Positions 26,136 through 34,237 of a stretch of DNA of 64,000 nt are shown in pieces. The translations under genes and the position numbers were made by a program. The stretch is from contig CACYWT010000019.1 in assembly GCA_902778175.1 (NCBI GenBank), positions 1-64,000 of the forward strand. The letters are read 5' to 3'. Origin of the DNA: an uncultured Ruminococcus sp. (lineage in GTDB: Bacteria > Bacillota > Clostridia > Oscillospirales > Acutalibacteraceae). Numbering within the stretch: the first letter of the stretch is position 1; each line of letters opens with the position of its first letter. Below the pieces are notes generated by a model that saw only the letters and a list, made by a program, of their open reading frames with translations, was not told where the DNA came from and ran no database searches.

Positions 26136-26567
26136 TTAAAGCGCGTCACGGGAGTGCCGCTCTTTGCCGGGTATATAGAAGATATTTCCGACTTCATCAT
26201 AGCCGAACTGGTCAATATCATAAACTATCCCGTACATTCCGCTGTATTCAAGCGCGCCTGCAACGGTACAGGTTCTCGCGATCTGTAAGCGCATAGTCGG
26301 GGATGCGATAAATTCCGGAACGGGATCCTTCGACAATTTGGGATCAAAAGTGGATTTTGTTATCGTACCGGTCTTGATTCCCATATAATAGGTCTTGCAC
26401 GCCTGATCCATAGATGCACCATCGGTCGCGCCGCGTGACGCAGTTGCAGAATTAATGACACTTATGACTGCAGGTATCGCTATTCCTGCAAGCACGGCAA
26501 GTATCGCTATGACAACGACAAGCTCCACAAGCGTAAAGCCTCTCCTGCGTTTTATCTTTTTTTTCAT
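26136..26567 (-). CDS. Type IV prepilin (second pilin gene)
   Basis: A short basic leader (MKKKIKRRRG) is cleaved at G/FTLVELVVVIAILAVLAGIA, followed by the curved hydrophobic helix shared with the gene upstream. The 143-residue length and a C-terminal domain with two cysteines (Cys near 90-110) are typical of small Gram-positive pilins. It lies 156 bp after the major prepilin, with a hairpin between, so the two pilins may be made in different amounts. GGAGG supports the start. Confidence 0.93.
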   Translation of the reverse strand: MKKKIKRRRGFTLVELVVVIAILAVLAGIAIPAVISVINSATASRGATDGASMDQACKTYYMGIKTGTITKSTFDPKLSKDPVPEFIASPTMRLQIARTCTVAGALEYSGMYGIVYDIDQFGYDEVGNIFYIPGKERHSRDAL

Positions 26568-26642
26568 AAAACGGCACCTCCCGATGAGTCATCAACGATA
26601 TATTATCACCATTCACGCCAAATGTCAAGTATACCTCTTATG

Positions 26643-26676
26643 ACAAAAGCCCGAAACTTACGTTCCGAGCTTTTGA
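26643..26676 (-). terminator. Hairpin after the major prepilin gene
   Basis: CAAAAGC and GCTTTTG pair with a further GAA/TTC inner match. The T-run is short, so partial termination is more likely than complete. Confidence 0.55.
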
Positions 26677-26723
26677 TCAGTTTAATTAATCACGTTTGAT
26701 AAATCAATCAGGGTTCAGTACTC

Positions 26724-27284
26724 TTATGATCCACTATTAGTAGACTTAGAAACGCCGTAGAGAGTTGAGAAAGTATCTGTACCATAAGCTGCATCGCCTT
26801 CGCCATATTTCATATCTGCAGTTTTACCTGCACCTGCTGCATTATCACCTTGGAGAACAGGGTCTTCCTTGAAGAGGATAGTACCTACAGTATATTTATC
26901 AAAAGCTGTCGTTACATAAACCATATCTTGAACCTTGATTGCAAGACCGGAATAAGCCTGAGCATCAGCTACTGTAAGATCACAAGCAGCATCTTTTCTT
27001 TCGGTTGTAGATGCTGAGGGCTTAGGAAGAGATGTTTTTACATCGCCCTTGTTGTTATCATTGATCGTACCTGATGTTACGCCTGCATAGAACTCTTTAC
27101 AAGCGTTGTTAAGGGTAGAAGCATCGCTCTGGCCGCCGGAAGTAGTAGCGCTGTTGATGATACCGATAACTGCCGGGATTGCGATAGCTGCGAGAATTGC
27201 AAGGATTGCAATTACAACTACGAGCTCAACGAGTGTGAAACCTTTTTTGCTCTGCTTAGCGAGCAATTTCTGCTGGAGTGTCAT
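26724..27284 (-). CDS. Type IV major prepilin
   Basis: The leader MTLQQKLLAKQSKKG ends in Gly, then FTLVELVVVIAILAILAAIA with Glu at +5 forms the conserved assembly helix. The head domain is 150 residues, rich in Ser, Thr, Asp and Gly, with two cysteines that may form a disulfide loop. It is the first gene of the operon, with the strongest promoter in the region, fitting the most abundant subunit. Related clostridial pilins serve adhesion to plant polysaccharide or gliding; which applies here is not shown. AGAGG supports the start. Confidence 0.93.
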   Translation of the reverse strand: MTLQQKLLAKQSKKGFTLVELVVVIAILAILAAIAIPAVIGIINSATTSGGQSDASTLNNACKEFYAGVTSGTINDNNKGDVKTSLPKPSASTTERKDAACDLTVADAQAYSGLAIKVQDMVYVTTAFDKYTVGTILFKEDPVLQGDNAAGAGKTADMKYGEGDAAYGTDTFSTLYGVSKSTNSGS

Positions 27285-27368
27285 GATAGATTACCTCTTT
27301 CTTAATAAAAATTTTTTTACTTTGAACTCTCGCCCTGAAGGGGTGGGCGTTTGTTCTTTGTTGAATAT

Positions 27369-27397
27369 ATATTAACTCTTTATGAACAAAATGTCAA
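27369..27397 (-). promoter_or_regulatory. Promoter of the pilus operon
   Basis: On the minus strand TTGACA (27397-27392) and TAATAT (27374-27369) are spaced by 17 bp. The 5' leader contains a small hairpin CGCCC/GGGCG (about 27332-27352). The -35 context TGTCAATAGGT (plus strand) is shared with Rrf2 sites A and B, but the other half-site is missing. Confidence 0.7.
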
Positions 27398-27735
27398 TAG
27401 GTTTTTTACAAAAATTTAAATTTTTTCTGTCAAAATACGGGGAGAATTTTTGTGCATATTGTATAAGTTGGATTTTATTTTTGTTTTCTTGTGCGATTTT
27501 TATTTATATTTTATTCCCGAAGCATGGGGCTTTTGTATATTTTTACTACATATCTGTCATATTGAATTATGAACAAAAAGACTTTTTATTAATATTCAGT
27601 TCATAATTTTAAAAAATTATTAAAAAACTTTTGAATAAATTATGATTATTTTTCTTTTTCGGAATAAAAATTCATAATTTCCGGAAATCCGATCCCGTTT
27701 TTTACAAAAAATCATTTCAGCCGGAACGATCATTC
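27398..27735. other. AT-rich gap between pilus promoter and glyA
   Basis: The roughly 340 bp is extremely AT-rich and has no plausible gene on either strand. It contains imperfect inverted repeats of the TTTCGGAAT / ATTCCGAAA kind around 27650-27740, which may be AT-rich curved DNA or remains of a longer structure. Confidence 0.4.
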
Positions 27736-27770
27736 CGAAAAAAATCTCCCCGGAAAAGCTCCGGAGAGAT
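27736..27770 (-). terminator. Terminator of glyA
   Basis: CTCCCCGG (27745-27752) pairs with CCGGAGAG (27761-27768). A seven-base T-run (complement of 27738-27744) follows on the minus strand. Confidence 0.85.
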
Positions 27771-27782
27771 GATTTACAATTA

Positions 27783-29039
27783 TTATTTGTAGAGAGGGAA
27801 TTTTTCGCAGATCTCTGCAACTCCTGCCTTGATAGCCTCTGCGTTATTCTCGAAATCATTAAGCGCAAGGGTGATATACTCCGCGATCTTATCCATTTCT
27901 TCAACGCCAAGACCTCTTGTGGTAACAGCCGCTGTTCCCAGACGGACGCCGCTGGTCACGAAGGGACTTCTCTTTTCATTCGGAACGGTATTCTTATTCG
28001 CAGTTATGCGTACCTCATCAAGTCTGTGTTCAAGCTCCTTGCCCGTTACCTCACTGTCGGTTAGGTCGAGCAGCATTACATGGTTATCCGTACCGCCGGA
28101 AACGAGCTTGCAGCCTCTGCTTGTCAGACCATCAGCCAGAGCCTTTGCATTCTTTACTATATTTTCGCCGTAGGTCTTGAATTCCGGTTTGAGAGCCTCA
28201 CCGAAGCATACAGCCTTTGCAGCGATAACGTGCATGAGCGGACCGCCCTGTGTGCCGGGGAATACTGACTTATTGACTGCCTTTGCAAGCTCCTCGTCAT
28301 TTGTCAGGATCATGCCGCCGCGCGGACCTCTGAGAGTCTTGTGAGTTGTCGTTGTTGTGAAGTGCGCATAGGGGACCGGGCTGGGATGTACTCCGGCAGC
28401 AACAAGTCCTGCGATATGAGCCATATCCACCATAAGGTATGCGCCGCAGGCGTCTGCGATCTCACGGAAACGGGGGAAGTCGATGATCCTCGGATAAGCC
28501 GACGCGCCGCAGACGATCATTTTCGGCTTGACCTGCATAGCAGTTTCGTAAACCTTGTCATAATCTATTCTGTGGGTAACGGGATCAACACCGTAGGAAA
28601 CGAAGTTATAATATTTACCGGAAATATTTACAGGTGAACCGTGGGTAAGGTGTCCGCCCTCAGAAAGCGTCATACCCATAACGGTATCGCCGGGCTTGAG
28701 CATTGCGAAATAAACGGCTGTATTTGCCTGTGCGCCGGAATGGGGCTGGACATTGGCAAATTTTGCGCCGAAGAGTTTGCAAGCGCGGTCGATAGCGATC
28801 TGCTCTGCCACGTCAACATACTGGCAGCCGCCGTAATATCTCTTTCCGGGATAGCCCTCTGCATACTTGTTTGTCAGAACCGAACCCATTGCCGCCATCA
28901 CCGCAGGAGAAACGATATTCTCGGAAGCGATAAGTTCAAGATTCTGCTGCTGTCTTTTAAGCTCGTCGCCCATAGCGGCAGCAAGCTCGCTGTCGTATTT
29001 GCCGACGAAACCGATACTGTCCATAAGATCATTATACAT
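27783..29039 (-). CDS. glyA: Serine hydroxymethyltransferase
   Basis: This PLP enzyme interconverts serine and glycine and charges tetrahydrofolate with a one-carbon unit. The PLP lysine is in [15 protein letters not shown] (about residue 230). [21 protein letters not shown] and DMAHIAGL are conserved substrate-site segments. Length (418) is normal. It is a single gene with its own terminator. The long AT-rich region beyond separates it from the pilus promoter. An AGAGG lies upstream of the ATG at 29039. Confidence 0.97.
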   Translation of the reverse strand: MYNDLMDSIGFVGKYDSELAAAMGDELKRQQQNLELIASENIVSPAVMAAMGSVLTNKYAEGYPGKRYYGGCQYVDVAEQIAIDRACKLFGAKFANVQPHSGAQANTAVYFAMLKPGDTVMGMTLSEGGHLTHGSPVNISGKYYNFVSYGVDPVTHRIDYDKVYETAMQVKPKMIVCGASAYPRIIDFPRFREIADACGAYLMVDMAHIAGLVAAGVHPSPVPYAHFTTTTTHKTLRGPRGGMILTNDEELAKAVNKSVFPGTQGGPLMHVIAAKAVCFGEALKPEFKTYGENIVKNAKALADGLTSRGCKLVSGGTDNHVMLLDLTDSEVTGKELEHRLDEVRITANKNTVPNEKRSPFVTSGVRLGTAAVTTRGLGVEEMDKIAEYITLALNDFENNAEAIKAGVAEICEKFPLYK

Positions 29040-29168
29040 TGGTACATACCTCTTTCAGTTATTATTCTTTTTATTTCCACCGAAAACGGTGATTTTCTTT
29101 ATTATATCATAAATTTGAACCTTATTCAATCGCCGCAGGCGATTATTTTTCAAATTTATTACAGAACC

Positions 29169-29198
29169 GTATATTCCCTTCCTGTCTGGTCAATACTC
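29169..29198 (+). promoter_or_regulatory. Possible forespore (sigma-F type) promoter of spoIIR
   Basis: GTATA (29169-29173), 15 bp, then GTCAATACTC (29189-29198) resembles the sigma-F/G pattern GYATA-N15-GGCAATACTA in eight of ten -10 positions. In Bacillus spoIIR is a sigma-F gene. The assignment is inference. Confidence 0.45.
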
Positions 29199-29226
29199 TG
29201 CATGACAAAACAACGGAGGGATAATT

Positions 29227-29817
29227 ATGAAGCTTCTTTTCAGATCATTCTGCTGTGCGGTGATAATCTCCTGTCTGCTGTCGCTTACCGGATTCTGCGG
29301 CGCCTGCGACGATATCGGCAGCCGGGTATTCCGCCTGCATATAATCGCCAATTCCGACAGTAAATACGATCAGCAGCTCAAACTCCTTGTACGGAACGAG
29401 ATCACCGAATATACGGACTCTCTTTTTGCCGGCTGCAAAAGCAAGGAGGAGGCAATGAACGCAGCAGCAGAGCATAAAAGCGAAATCATTTCAAGAAGCC
29501 GGGCCGTACTCAGAGATCACGGCTGCAATGCCAAAGTCGATGCATATATAACAAAAATGAGGTTCGATACAAGGGTATATAAGGATTTCACCCTTCCCGC
29601 AGGAGAATATGACGCCCTGCGCATAGTTATCGGTGAAGGCCGGGGACATAACTGGTGGTGCGTACTCTTCCCTGCCGTATGCGTACCGTCGGCAAGCGGA
29701 AATATAGACGACGTTCTCAGCAGCGAAGAATCAGATATAGTCCGCGGCAGCGACCGCTACGAGATACGTTTCAAGGCGGTGGAGATTTTCCAGAGTATTC
29801 TCGGATTGTTCGGATAA
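29227..29817 (+). CDS. spoIIR: Stage II sporulation protein R
   Basis: SpoIIR is secreted from the forespore and triggers activation of pro-sigma-E in the mother cell through SpoIIGA. The 196-residue product has an N-terminal signal segment (LLFRSFCCAVIISCLLSLT), then FRLHIIANSDSKYDQQLKLLVRNEI (named by position 35-59) and the diagnostic GEGRGHNWWCVLFPAVC. These match the family closely. It is a single gene with a forespore-type promoter and a bidirectional terminator. Its presence shows a sporulation programme that is intact at least at this step. Confidence 0.95.
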   Translation: MKLLFRSFCCAVIISCLLSLTGFCGACDDIGSRVFRLHIIANSDSKYDQQLKLLVRNEITEYTDSLFAGCKSKEEAMNAAAEHKSEIISRSRAVLRDHGCNAKVDAYITKMRFDTRVYKDFTLPAGEYDALRIVIGEGRGHNWWCVLFPAVCVPSASGNIDDVLSSEESDIVRGSDRYEIRFKAVEIFQSILGLFG

Positions 29818-29824
29818 GAAAAAC

Positions 29825-29848
29825 AACCCCACGGAAAAACCGTGAGGC
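29825..29848. terminator. Bidirectional terminator between spoIIR and the Big_2 gene
   Basis: CCCCACGG (29827-29834) pairs with CCGTGAGG (29840-29847). T-rich tracts follow on both sides. Confidence 0.8.
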
Positions 29849-29856
29849 TGAAAAAA

Positions 29857-31260
29857 TTATTTCCAGTTCGTAAAGCCTATGTCTTTCATATGCATACCGC
29901 AGTATTTATAAAGCATACTGTCCCACTTCGCCATATATGCCTTTGCCTTGGTATTGCCGACGCTCTTGCCCTTTGAGAGCATATCCTTATCATATGTTTC
30001 AGTAAGGTCTGTACCCATAACTAAATCAGTTGCCTCAAACGGAATAACAGCCGATTTTGTAAGACTCGCAGATTTGCCCTCGGCAGTCATCATTACACCG
30101 TTGTTGGTTTCTCCGCCCTCTTCGGTAACAACCATCCACGAAAAGAGCATACCGTACTTTTTTTCCTTATCATCCATTGCCATAACAAGCATATACACAT
30201 TATCTCCGTCAAGTCTTGCCTCTGTGCCTACGAATTGTAAAATATCGTTTTCTATATCATACGATATTCCGTAACCGCTTCCCTTCCGGGCATCCTGATC
30301 AAGATTTCCAACCATTACCATAACCTGACCGGATTCACTGTCGTAATGAGCCTTGTCCGCCTTCATCTTTGAGACAAGCTTAGCATATCCGCTCTGAGCC
30401 GGTGTATTGGATGCAACAACTACCTTGCAGCTTGCTTCCTTGCCGTTATAGGTGCGCACGGTAACATATGCCGTACCCGGCGCAACTGCAGTAAAGTTAC
30501 CTGTCCAGTCGGTCTTTGTCATTTTTACTATCTTTGCATTGCTTGTGCGGTAGTTACGTGTTGCACAGCCTGAATTTGACGGAACAGATGCACTCAGGGA
30601 TGCACTCTGACCCACCTTGAGATTAATCAGTCCTCTGCTGAGAGTCACTTTTGTCGGAGCAGCCTTGACTGTTACCTTGCAGGTGCTTTCCTTGCCGTTA
30701 TAGATACGGACAGTCACATAAGCCACACCTGTCTTCATTGCGGTAAAGCTGCCTGTCCATTTTGTATTCGTCATTTTTACGATGCTGCTGTTGCTTGTGC
30801 GGTAATTCCTGTTTGCGGAAGCCGCTCCGTCATTCACGCCTGAGCCGAGAGTGAAGCTCTCCCCTACGCCGAGGGTAAGAACTCCCTTTGTAAGAGTTAC
30901 CTTCGACGGACGGTTCTTTACTGTAACGGTACATTTTGCAGTCCTGCCGTCAGCAGTCTTTGCTGTGATAACGACAGTACCCGTTTTCTTTCCGGTAACA
31001 AGTCCGCCGTTTACAGAGGCAATGCTGTTTTTCGTGCTTGTCCAATTCACAGCCTTGCCGGAGGTAACATTTATACGGAAGCTTTCTCCGATCCCGAGGG
31101 AAAAAGACGTCTTGTCGAGCTTTATCCCCGCAGCAGCTGCATTAACGGCAACAGCCGTATCAGCTATCTGAGGAAGTACAGTTATCCCTCCGCCGAAAAG
31201 CATAGCGGCGCTAATACCTATTGCCGCTATCCTGCGGAACAGTTTTCTTGTTTTCTTCAA
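29857..31260 (-). CDS. Secreted protein with three Big_2 (Ig-like) repeats and a distinct C-terminal domain
   Basis: A signal peptide is followed by three bacterial Ig-like group 2 repeats (about residues 45-285), each ending in a TVTVK or CKVVV strand. Each of repeats two and three carries the signature Y-V-T-V-R-x-Y-N-G-K. The last 180 residues form a non-repeated domain with DSESGQVMVMVGNLD and TDLVMGTDLTETYDKD, not recognised. There is no LPXTG or membrane anchor. The start is best taken as TTG at 31260, since AAAGGTG lies just upstream; a GTG at 31269 sits inside that RBS. It follows the SGNH gene by 16-25 bp. A five-module paralogue lies at 62511-63857. Confidence 0.75.
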   Translation of the reverse strand: MKKTRKLFRRIAAIGISAAMLFGGGITVLPQIADTAVAVNAAAAGIKLDKTSFSLGIGESFRINVTSGKAVNWTSTKNSIASVNGGLVTGKKTGTVVITAKTADGRTAKCTVTVKNRPSKVTLTKGVLTLGVGESFTLGSGVNDGAASANRNYRTSNSSIVKMTNTKWTGSFTAMKTGVAYVTVRIYNGKESTCKVTVKAAPTKVTLSRGLINLKVGQSASLSASVPSNSGCATRNYRTSNAKIVKMTKTDWTGNFTAVAPGTAYVTVRTYNGKEASCKVVVASNTPAQSGYAKLVSKMKADKAHYDSESGQVMVMVGNLDQDARKGSGYGISYDIENDILQFVGTEARLDGDNVYMLVMAMDDKEKKYGMLFSWMVVTEEGGETNNGVMMTAEGKSASLTKSAVIPFEATDLVMGTDLTETYDKDMLSKGKSVGNTKAKAYMAKWDSMLYKYCGMHMKDIGFTNWK

Positions 31261-31285
31261 TTTGATCACCTTTCTTAATTAATAT

Positions 31286-32170
31286 TTATGATAATTCACT
31301 ATCATCAGATTCATCGCTATGCTCACGCAGGTATTCGTTCCATATATCATAGAGCAGCACCGCAAATTCACGGTAGCCCTCCGGATAATAATGTCCTGCC
31401 ACAGCATTGTCAAGCAGCACCTTATCATTAAGGTATCTGTCCTTATATTTTTCAAGATCAAGAAGTCTTGTATTATAATCCTTTTCGTACTCTGCGCAGA
31501 TATCTCTTATCGCATCATTATACGGATCATAGCGCTCGGCATCATATCCGCCGTTTTCACCGTCCGGCATAGTCTGCATGAAAATACAGGAATCCGGACT
31601 GATATCATGGACCTCACGGACGATCCTTGACATACATCCGTAAAAGCTTGTTTTATCGCTGCCGATATCATCGGCAGTACCGACATCAAGATGCATTCCG
31701 GGGCTGTCGGAGGCGTCGTTCAGTCCCAGACCGATAATATATGCGTCCACCTTTCCGGTTTCCTTTGCCTTGGGAAGTCCCCTCGGCGTATAGAGCCAGC
31801 TCTCAGCCGTAGCTCCGCTTTTGCCGCAGTTGATATATTCGCAGCCTGTCATTTCGCTCATATAATGCGGCCACGCAAGATCTTCATTTGTTTCTGTCGC
31901 AAATCCGCTGCTGTCGAGAGTATAGCCTGCGGTAAAGCTGTCCCCTATGCAGCAAACCCTGCGGAACATGGAGCAATCCGTCTTTGAGATCTTACTGCTG
32001 CTTTTTGACGCTGTTATTTCCTCTTTGCTTTCCGCCGCCGCGGAAGAAATACTGCTCACGCTGCTCTCCTCCTGTCTGCTTGTTTTATCCGGTGTCCGGG
32101 CTGCGCAGCCTGCCGCTGTAAAAAACATAACAGCAGATACCGCAGCCGCAATTATATTCCGTATTTTCAT
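31286..32170 (-). CDS. SGNH/GDSL-type hydrolase lipoprotein
   Basis: The 294-residue lipoprotein has lipobox TAAGC and a Ser-rich linker, followed by an SGNH hydrolase domain. Block I is GDSFTAG (Ser nucleophile), block III is GLGLND (Asn), and block V holds His in DNAVAGHYYPEGY. The catalytic set is complete. Such enzymes are esterases or acetyl-ester hydrolases acting on cell-wall or plant polysaccharides; the substrate is not known. It is co-directional with the Big_2 protein and 16-25 bp upstream of it, suggesting that both act on the outer surface. Confidence 0.88.
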   Translation of the reverse strand: MKIRNIIAAAVSAVMFFTAAGCAARTPDKTSRQEESSVSSISSAAAESKEEITASKSSSKISKTDCSMFRRVCCIGDSFTAGYTLDSSGFATETNEDLAWPHYMSEMTGCEYINCGKSGATAESWLYTPRGLPKAKETGKVDAYIIGLGLNDASDSPGMHLDVGTADDIGSDKTSFYGCMSRIVREVHDISPDSCIFMQTMPDGENGGYDAERYDPYNDAIRDICAEYEKDYNTRLLDLEKYKDRYLNDKVLLDNAVAGHYYPEGYREFAVLLYDIWNEYLREHSDESDDSELS

Positions 32171-32237
32171 CTGGTATCTCCGCCTGGATCATTATTGTTG
32201 CCTGAATTGGTTCTTCCGGGATTTCCTGCTGTAATAT

Positions 32238-32266
32238 GAATAAAAATCCGATCCCTGACAATGCTA
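32238..32266 (+). promoter_or_regulatory. Possible forespore (sigma-G type) promoter of spoVAE
   Basis: GAATA (32238-32242), 14 bp, then GACAATGCTA (32257-32266), which agrees with GGCAATACTA at eight of ten positions. spoVA genes are sigma-G dependent in Bacillus. The assignment is inference. Confidence 0.4.
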
Positions 32267-32285
32267 TTATTCAGGGAGGGATAAT

Positions 32286-32639
32286 ATGCAGTTTTTATAT
32301 GCATTTCTTATCGGAGGTATACTGTGCGTGATCGCTCAGATCCTCATCGACAAAACCGGTCTTACACCTGCGCGTATTCTTGTGATCTATGTTACGGCAG
32401 GAGTAGTTCTGACTGCCGCCGGTCTTTACGAACCGCTCGTAAACCTTGCAGGAGCAGGAGCGACCGTACCGCTGACGGGTTTCGGATATTCTCTTGCAAA
32501 GGGAGTGGAAGAAAGCATCAGCCGCGACGGATATACAGGTATCCTCAGCGGAGGGCTGAGCGCGTGTTCCGCAGGAATAGCCGCAGCGATTTTTTTCGCC
32601 TATACCATGTCCTTATTCAGAAAGCCTAAAACAAAGTAG
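32286..32639 (+). CDS. spoVAE: Stage V sporulation protein AE (SpoVAE-type)
   Basis: SpoVA proteins form the channel for dipicolinic acid uptake into spores and its release at germination. The 117-residue hydrophobic protein has four membrane segments and the family text FGYSLAKGVEESI and DGYTGILSGGLSACSAGI. Length is as expected for SpoVAEb. It stands alone here, without spoVAC or spoVAD beside it, which is unusual for the operon. GGGAGGG supports the start. A weak hairpin terminator follows. Confidence 0.9.
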   Translation: MQFLYAFLIGGILCVIAQILIDKTGLTPARILVIYVTAGVVLTAAGLYEPLVNLAGAGATVPLTGFGYSLAKGVEESISRDGYTGILSGGLSACSAGIAAAIFFAYTMSLFRKPKTK

Positions 32640-32677
32640 CCGTCTGATGACAACACATTCAGCCGGAACAAGCATAT

Positions 32678-32707
32678 GACCGGAGAATAAATGAATCTCC
32701 GGTCTTT
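32678..32707 (+). terminator. Terminator of spoVAE
   Basis: GACCGGAGA pairs with TCTCCGGTC, followed by TTT only, so it is a moderate terminator. It also sits at the end of the convergent YitT gene. Confidence 0.6.
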
Positions 32708-32732
32708 GCCGCGTCCATTCATTATCGGTTCG

Positions 32733-33611
32733 TCAGTTATTCGGGCGGCGGTAGAAGTTGCCCCTGACCTCCTCCGATTTTATTACATTAATAAATGCGC
32801 CGGGATCCGTAGTCTTTATCAGGGCGATCACGCGGCGTATCTCGTCGGACGATACTACGGAATAGATCATTCTTCGCTCAACGCCTTTATATAATCCCGT
32901 ACCCCTGAATAAAGTACCGTCATGGTTGGTGCAGTCCCTTATCACGGTATATACCTCGTCAGGCTTTTCAGTGATAATAAGCAGCGTCTGCTTCTGATAT
33001 CTGCGGTAGAGCAGCTGTATTATCATTGTAGAACAGAACTGCAGTATGATCGAATACATCGCGCTCGTCCAGTTGAACAACATTCCGGAAAGAGCAAGCA
33101 CAACTATATTCCCTGCAAATATGTAATTCCACGCATCCTTGCCGTAATGCTCGGATATGAATATCGAAATGAAATCCGTTCCTCCGCTGGTCGCATTATT
33201 CAGCAGGCATATTGCGATAGCCGTTCCGTTGATTATTCCTCCGAAAACCGAACAAAGAAGTATATCGTCAGTCATGTGCAGATCGGGCATGATATCCGCG
33301 AAGGACGAGGACAGCACTATCATTATAAGCGAATACACCGTGAAACGCCTGCCTATGAATTTAAAGCTTATAAGCGCCGGAAAAGCATTCAGCGGAATGT
33401 ATATCACACTGAGCGGAAGAGCAATTCCGCAGAATTTCAGCAATACCTGCTGTGAAAGCAGCGATACTCCGGTAAAGCCGCCTGCAAGAAGTCCGGCGCT
33501 GCGCAGAAAATTCCTGATCGAAAAGCCGTACATTGCCGCCGCAAGAACGACACATACTATCTTGCGCAGCTCCCTCAGAAAAAGTCTTCCCTTTCCTGTT
33601 TTTCCAGCCAT
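32733..33611 (-). CDS. YitT-family membrane protein (DUF161 plus DUF2179)
   Basis: The 292-residue protein has a basic start, five to six membrane helices of the YitT_membrane domain (GLLAGGFTGVSLLSQQV is a typical segment) and a C-terminal soluble DUF2179 domain (TEKPDEVYTVIRDCTNHDGT, then GVERRMIYSVVSSDEI). Family members are common in Firmicutes; a transport role is assumed but unproven. The start ATG at 33611 is chosen over a GTG at 33620, because the GGAGG overlaps the GTG. The gene lies 66 bp after the PH-domain gene. Confidence 0.9.
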   Translation of the reverse strand: MAGKTGKGRLFLRELRKIVCVVLAAAMYGFSIRNFLRSAGLLAGGFTGVSLLSQQVLLKFCGIALPLSVIYIPLNAFPALISFKFIGRRFTVYSLIMIVLSSSFADIMPDLHMTDDILLCSVFGGIINGTAIAICLLNNATSGGTDFISIFISEHYGKDAWNYIFAGNIVVLALSGMLFNWTSAMYSIILQFCSTMIIQLLYRRYQKQTLLIITEKPDEVYTVIRDCTNHDGTLFRGTGLYKGVERRMIYSVVSSDEIRRVIALIKTTDPGAFINVIKSEEVRGNFYRRPNN

Positions 33612-33676
33612 ATCCGTCACCTCCGCTAAAATCTGACGGTCACGCTCCGCGCTGGCGAAAGCACGGCGCTTTTTTA

Positions 33677-34102
33677 TCAGAAGTCCATATCATCTCCGTG
33701 ATGGTCGTTGAAATCATATGCGCCGTCAACGATCTCGCTCTGGCGCATTTTCATGCGTATCCTGTCCTTTTCGACAGCATCGGATAACGTATCTTTAAAT
33801 TCACGGACGTGCTTTATATTCTTGATCTCGAGCGTCGGATTGGTCTTGTCATGGGAATAGACCGTAAGAGTTCCTATACCAAACATTTTCTGGAACAGAG
33901 TGCGGCTCAGTTCCATATCCGTTACCCTGTACATAAGGATCTCGTTTTCCGTACTTCTCAGCAGTCCTTTCTGAATGATGATCTTTTTTTCGGTAAGTAT
34001 ATATTTTGTGAATGTCCACGGTATACCGAAAAATCCCCAGCGCTTTCTTTCACGCATCAGTTCATTATTCACGCCTATTTTCAAGTTTGTTTCTTCTGAC
34101 AT
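33677..34102 (-). CDS. Bacterial PH-domain protein (YdbS/bPH_2-like)
   Basis: The 141-residue soluble or membrane-attached protein contains a bacterial pleckstrin-homology fold: FTKYILTEKKIIIQKGLL, then ENEILMYRVTDMELSRTLFQ and GTLTVYSHDKTNPTLEIKNI. The N-terminus has a hydrophobic FFGIPW stretch but no clear membrane helix. The C-terminal part is charged and ends DFNDHHGDDMDF, which could bind metal. The ATG at 34102 fits AGGAGG better than a TTG at 34108. It is the first gene of a unit with YitT. Function is unknown. Confidence 0.8.
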   Translation of the reverse strand: MSEETNLKIGVNNELMRERKRWGFFGIPWTFTKYILTEKKIIIQKGLLRSTENEILMYRVTDMELSRTLFQKMFGIGTLTVYSHDKTNPTLEIKNIKHVREFKDTLSDAVEKDRIRMKMRQSEIVDGAYDFNDHHGDDMDF

Positions 34103-34163
34103 ATGCAATTCCTCCTGATGTACAAAATTCAGCTATGACGGTTTTGGCGCCATAACTGAATTT

Positions 34164-34227
34164 CAGGCAATACCGCACAAAGATGTGGTGCTAAGCATTA
34201 AGACGGACTTTGTGCGGTATTGACTTT
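34164..34227. mobile_element. MITE-like element, short copy (64 bp)
   Basis: The left end CAGGCAATACCGCACAAAGA and the right end CTTTGTGCGGTATTGACTTT match the terminal repeats of the full copies. The interior is reduced to GTGGTGCTAAGC, the motif that precedes the right end in the long copies. It lies 10 bp after the pfkA stop and looks like an internal deletion derivative. Confidence 0.75.
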
Positions 34228-34237
34228 AATTTACAGA

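Noticed and set aside
27392..27405. Full Rrf2 operator at the pilus promoter
   Set aside because: Only one half of the dyad is present; the other side reads AACAAAA. It is reported only as a shared context.
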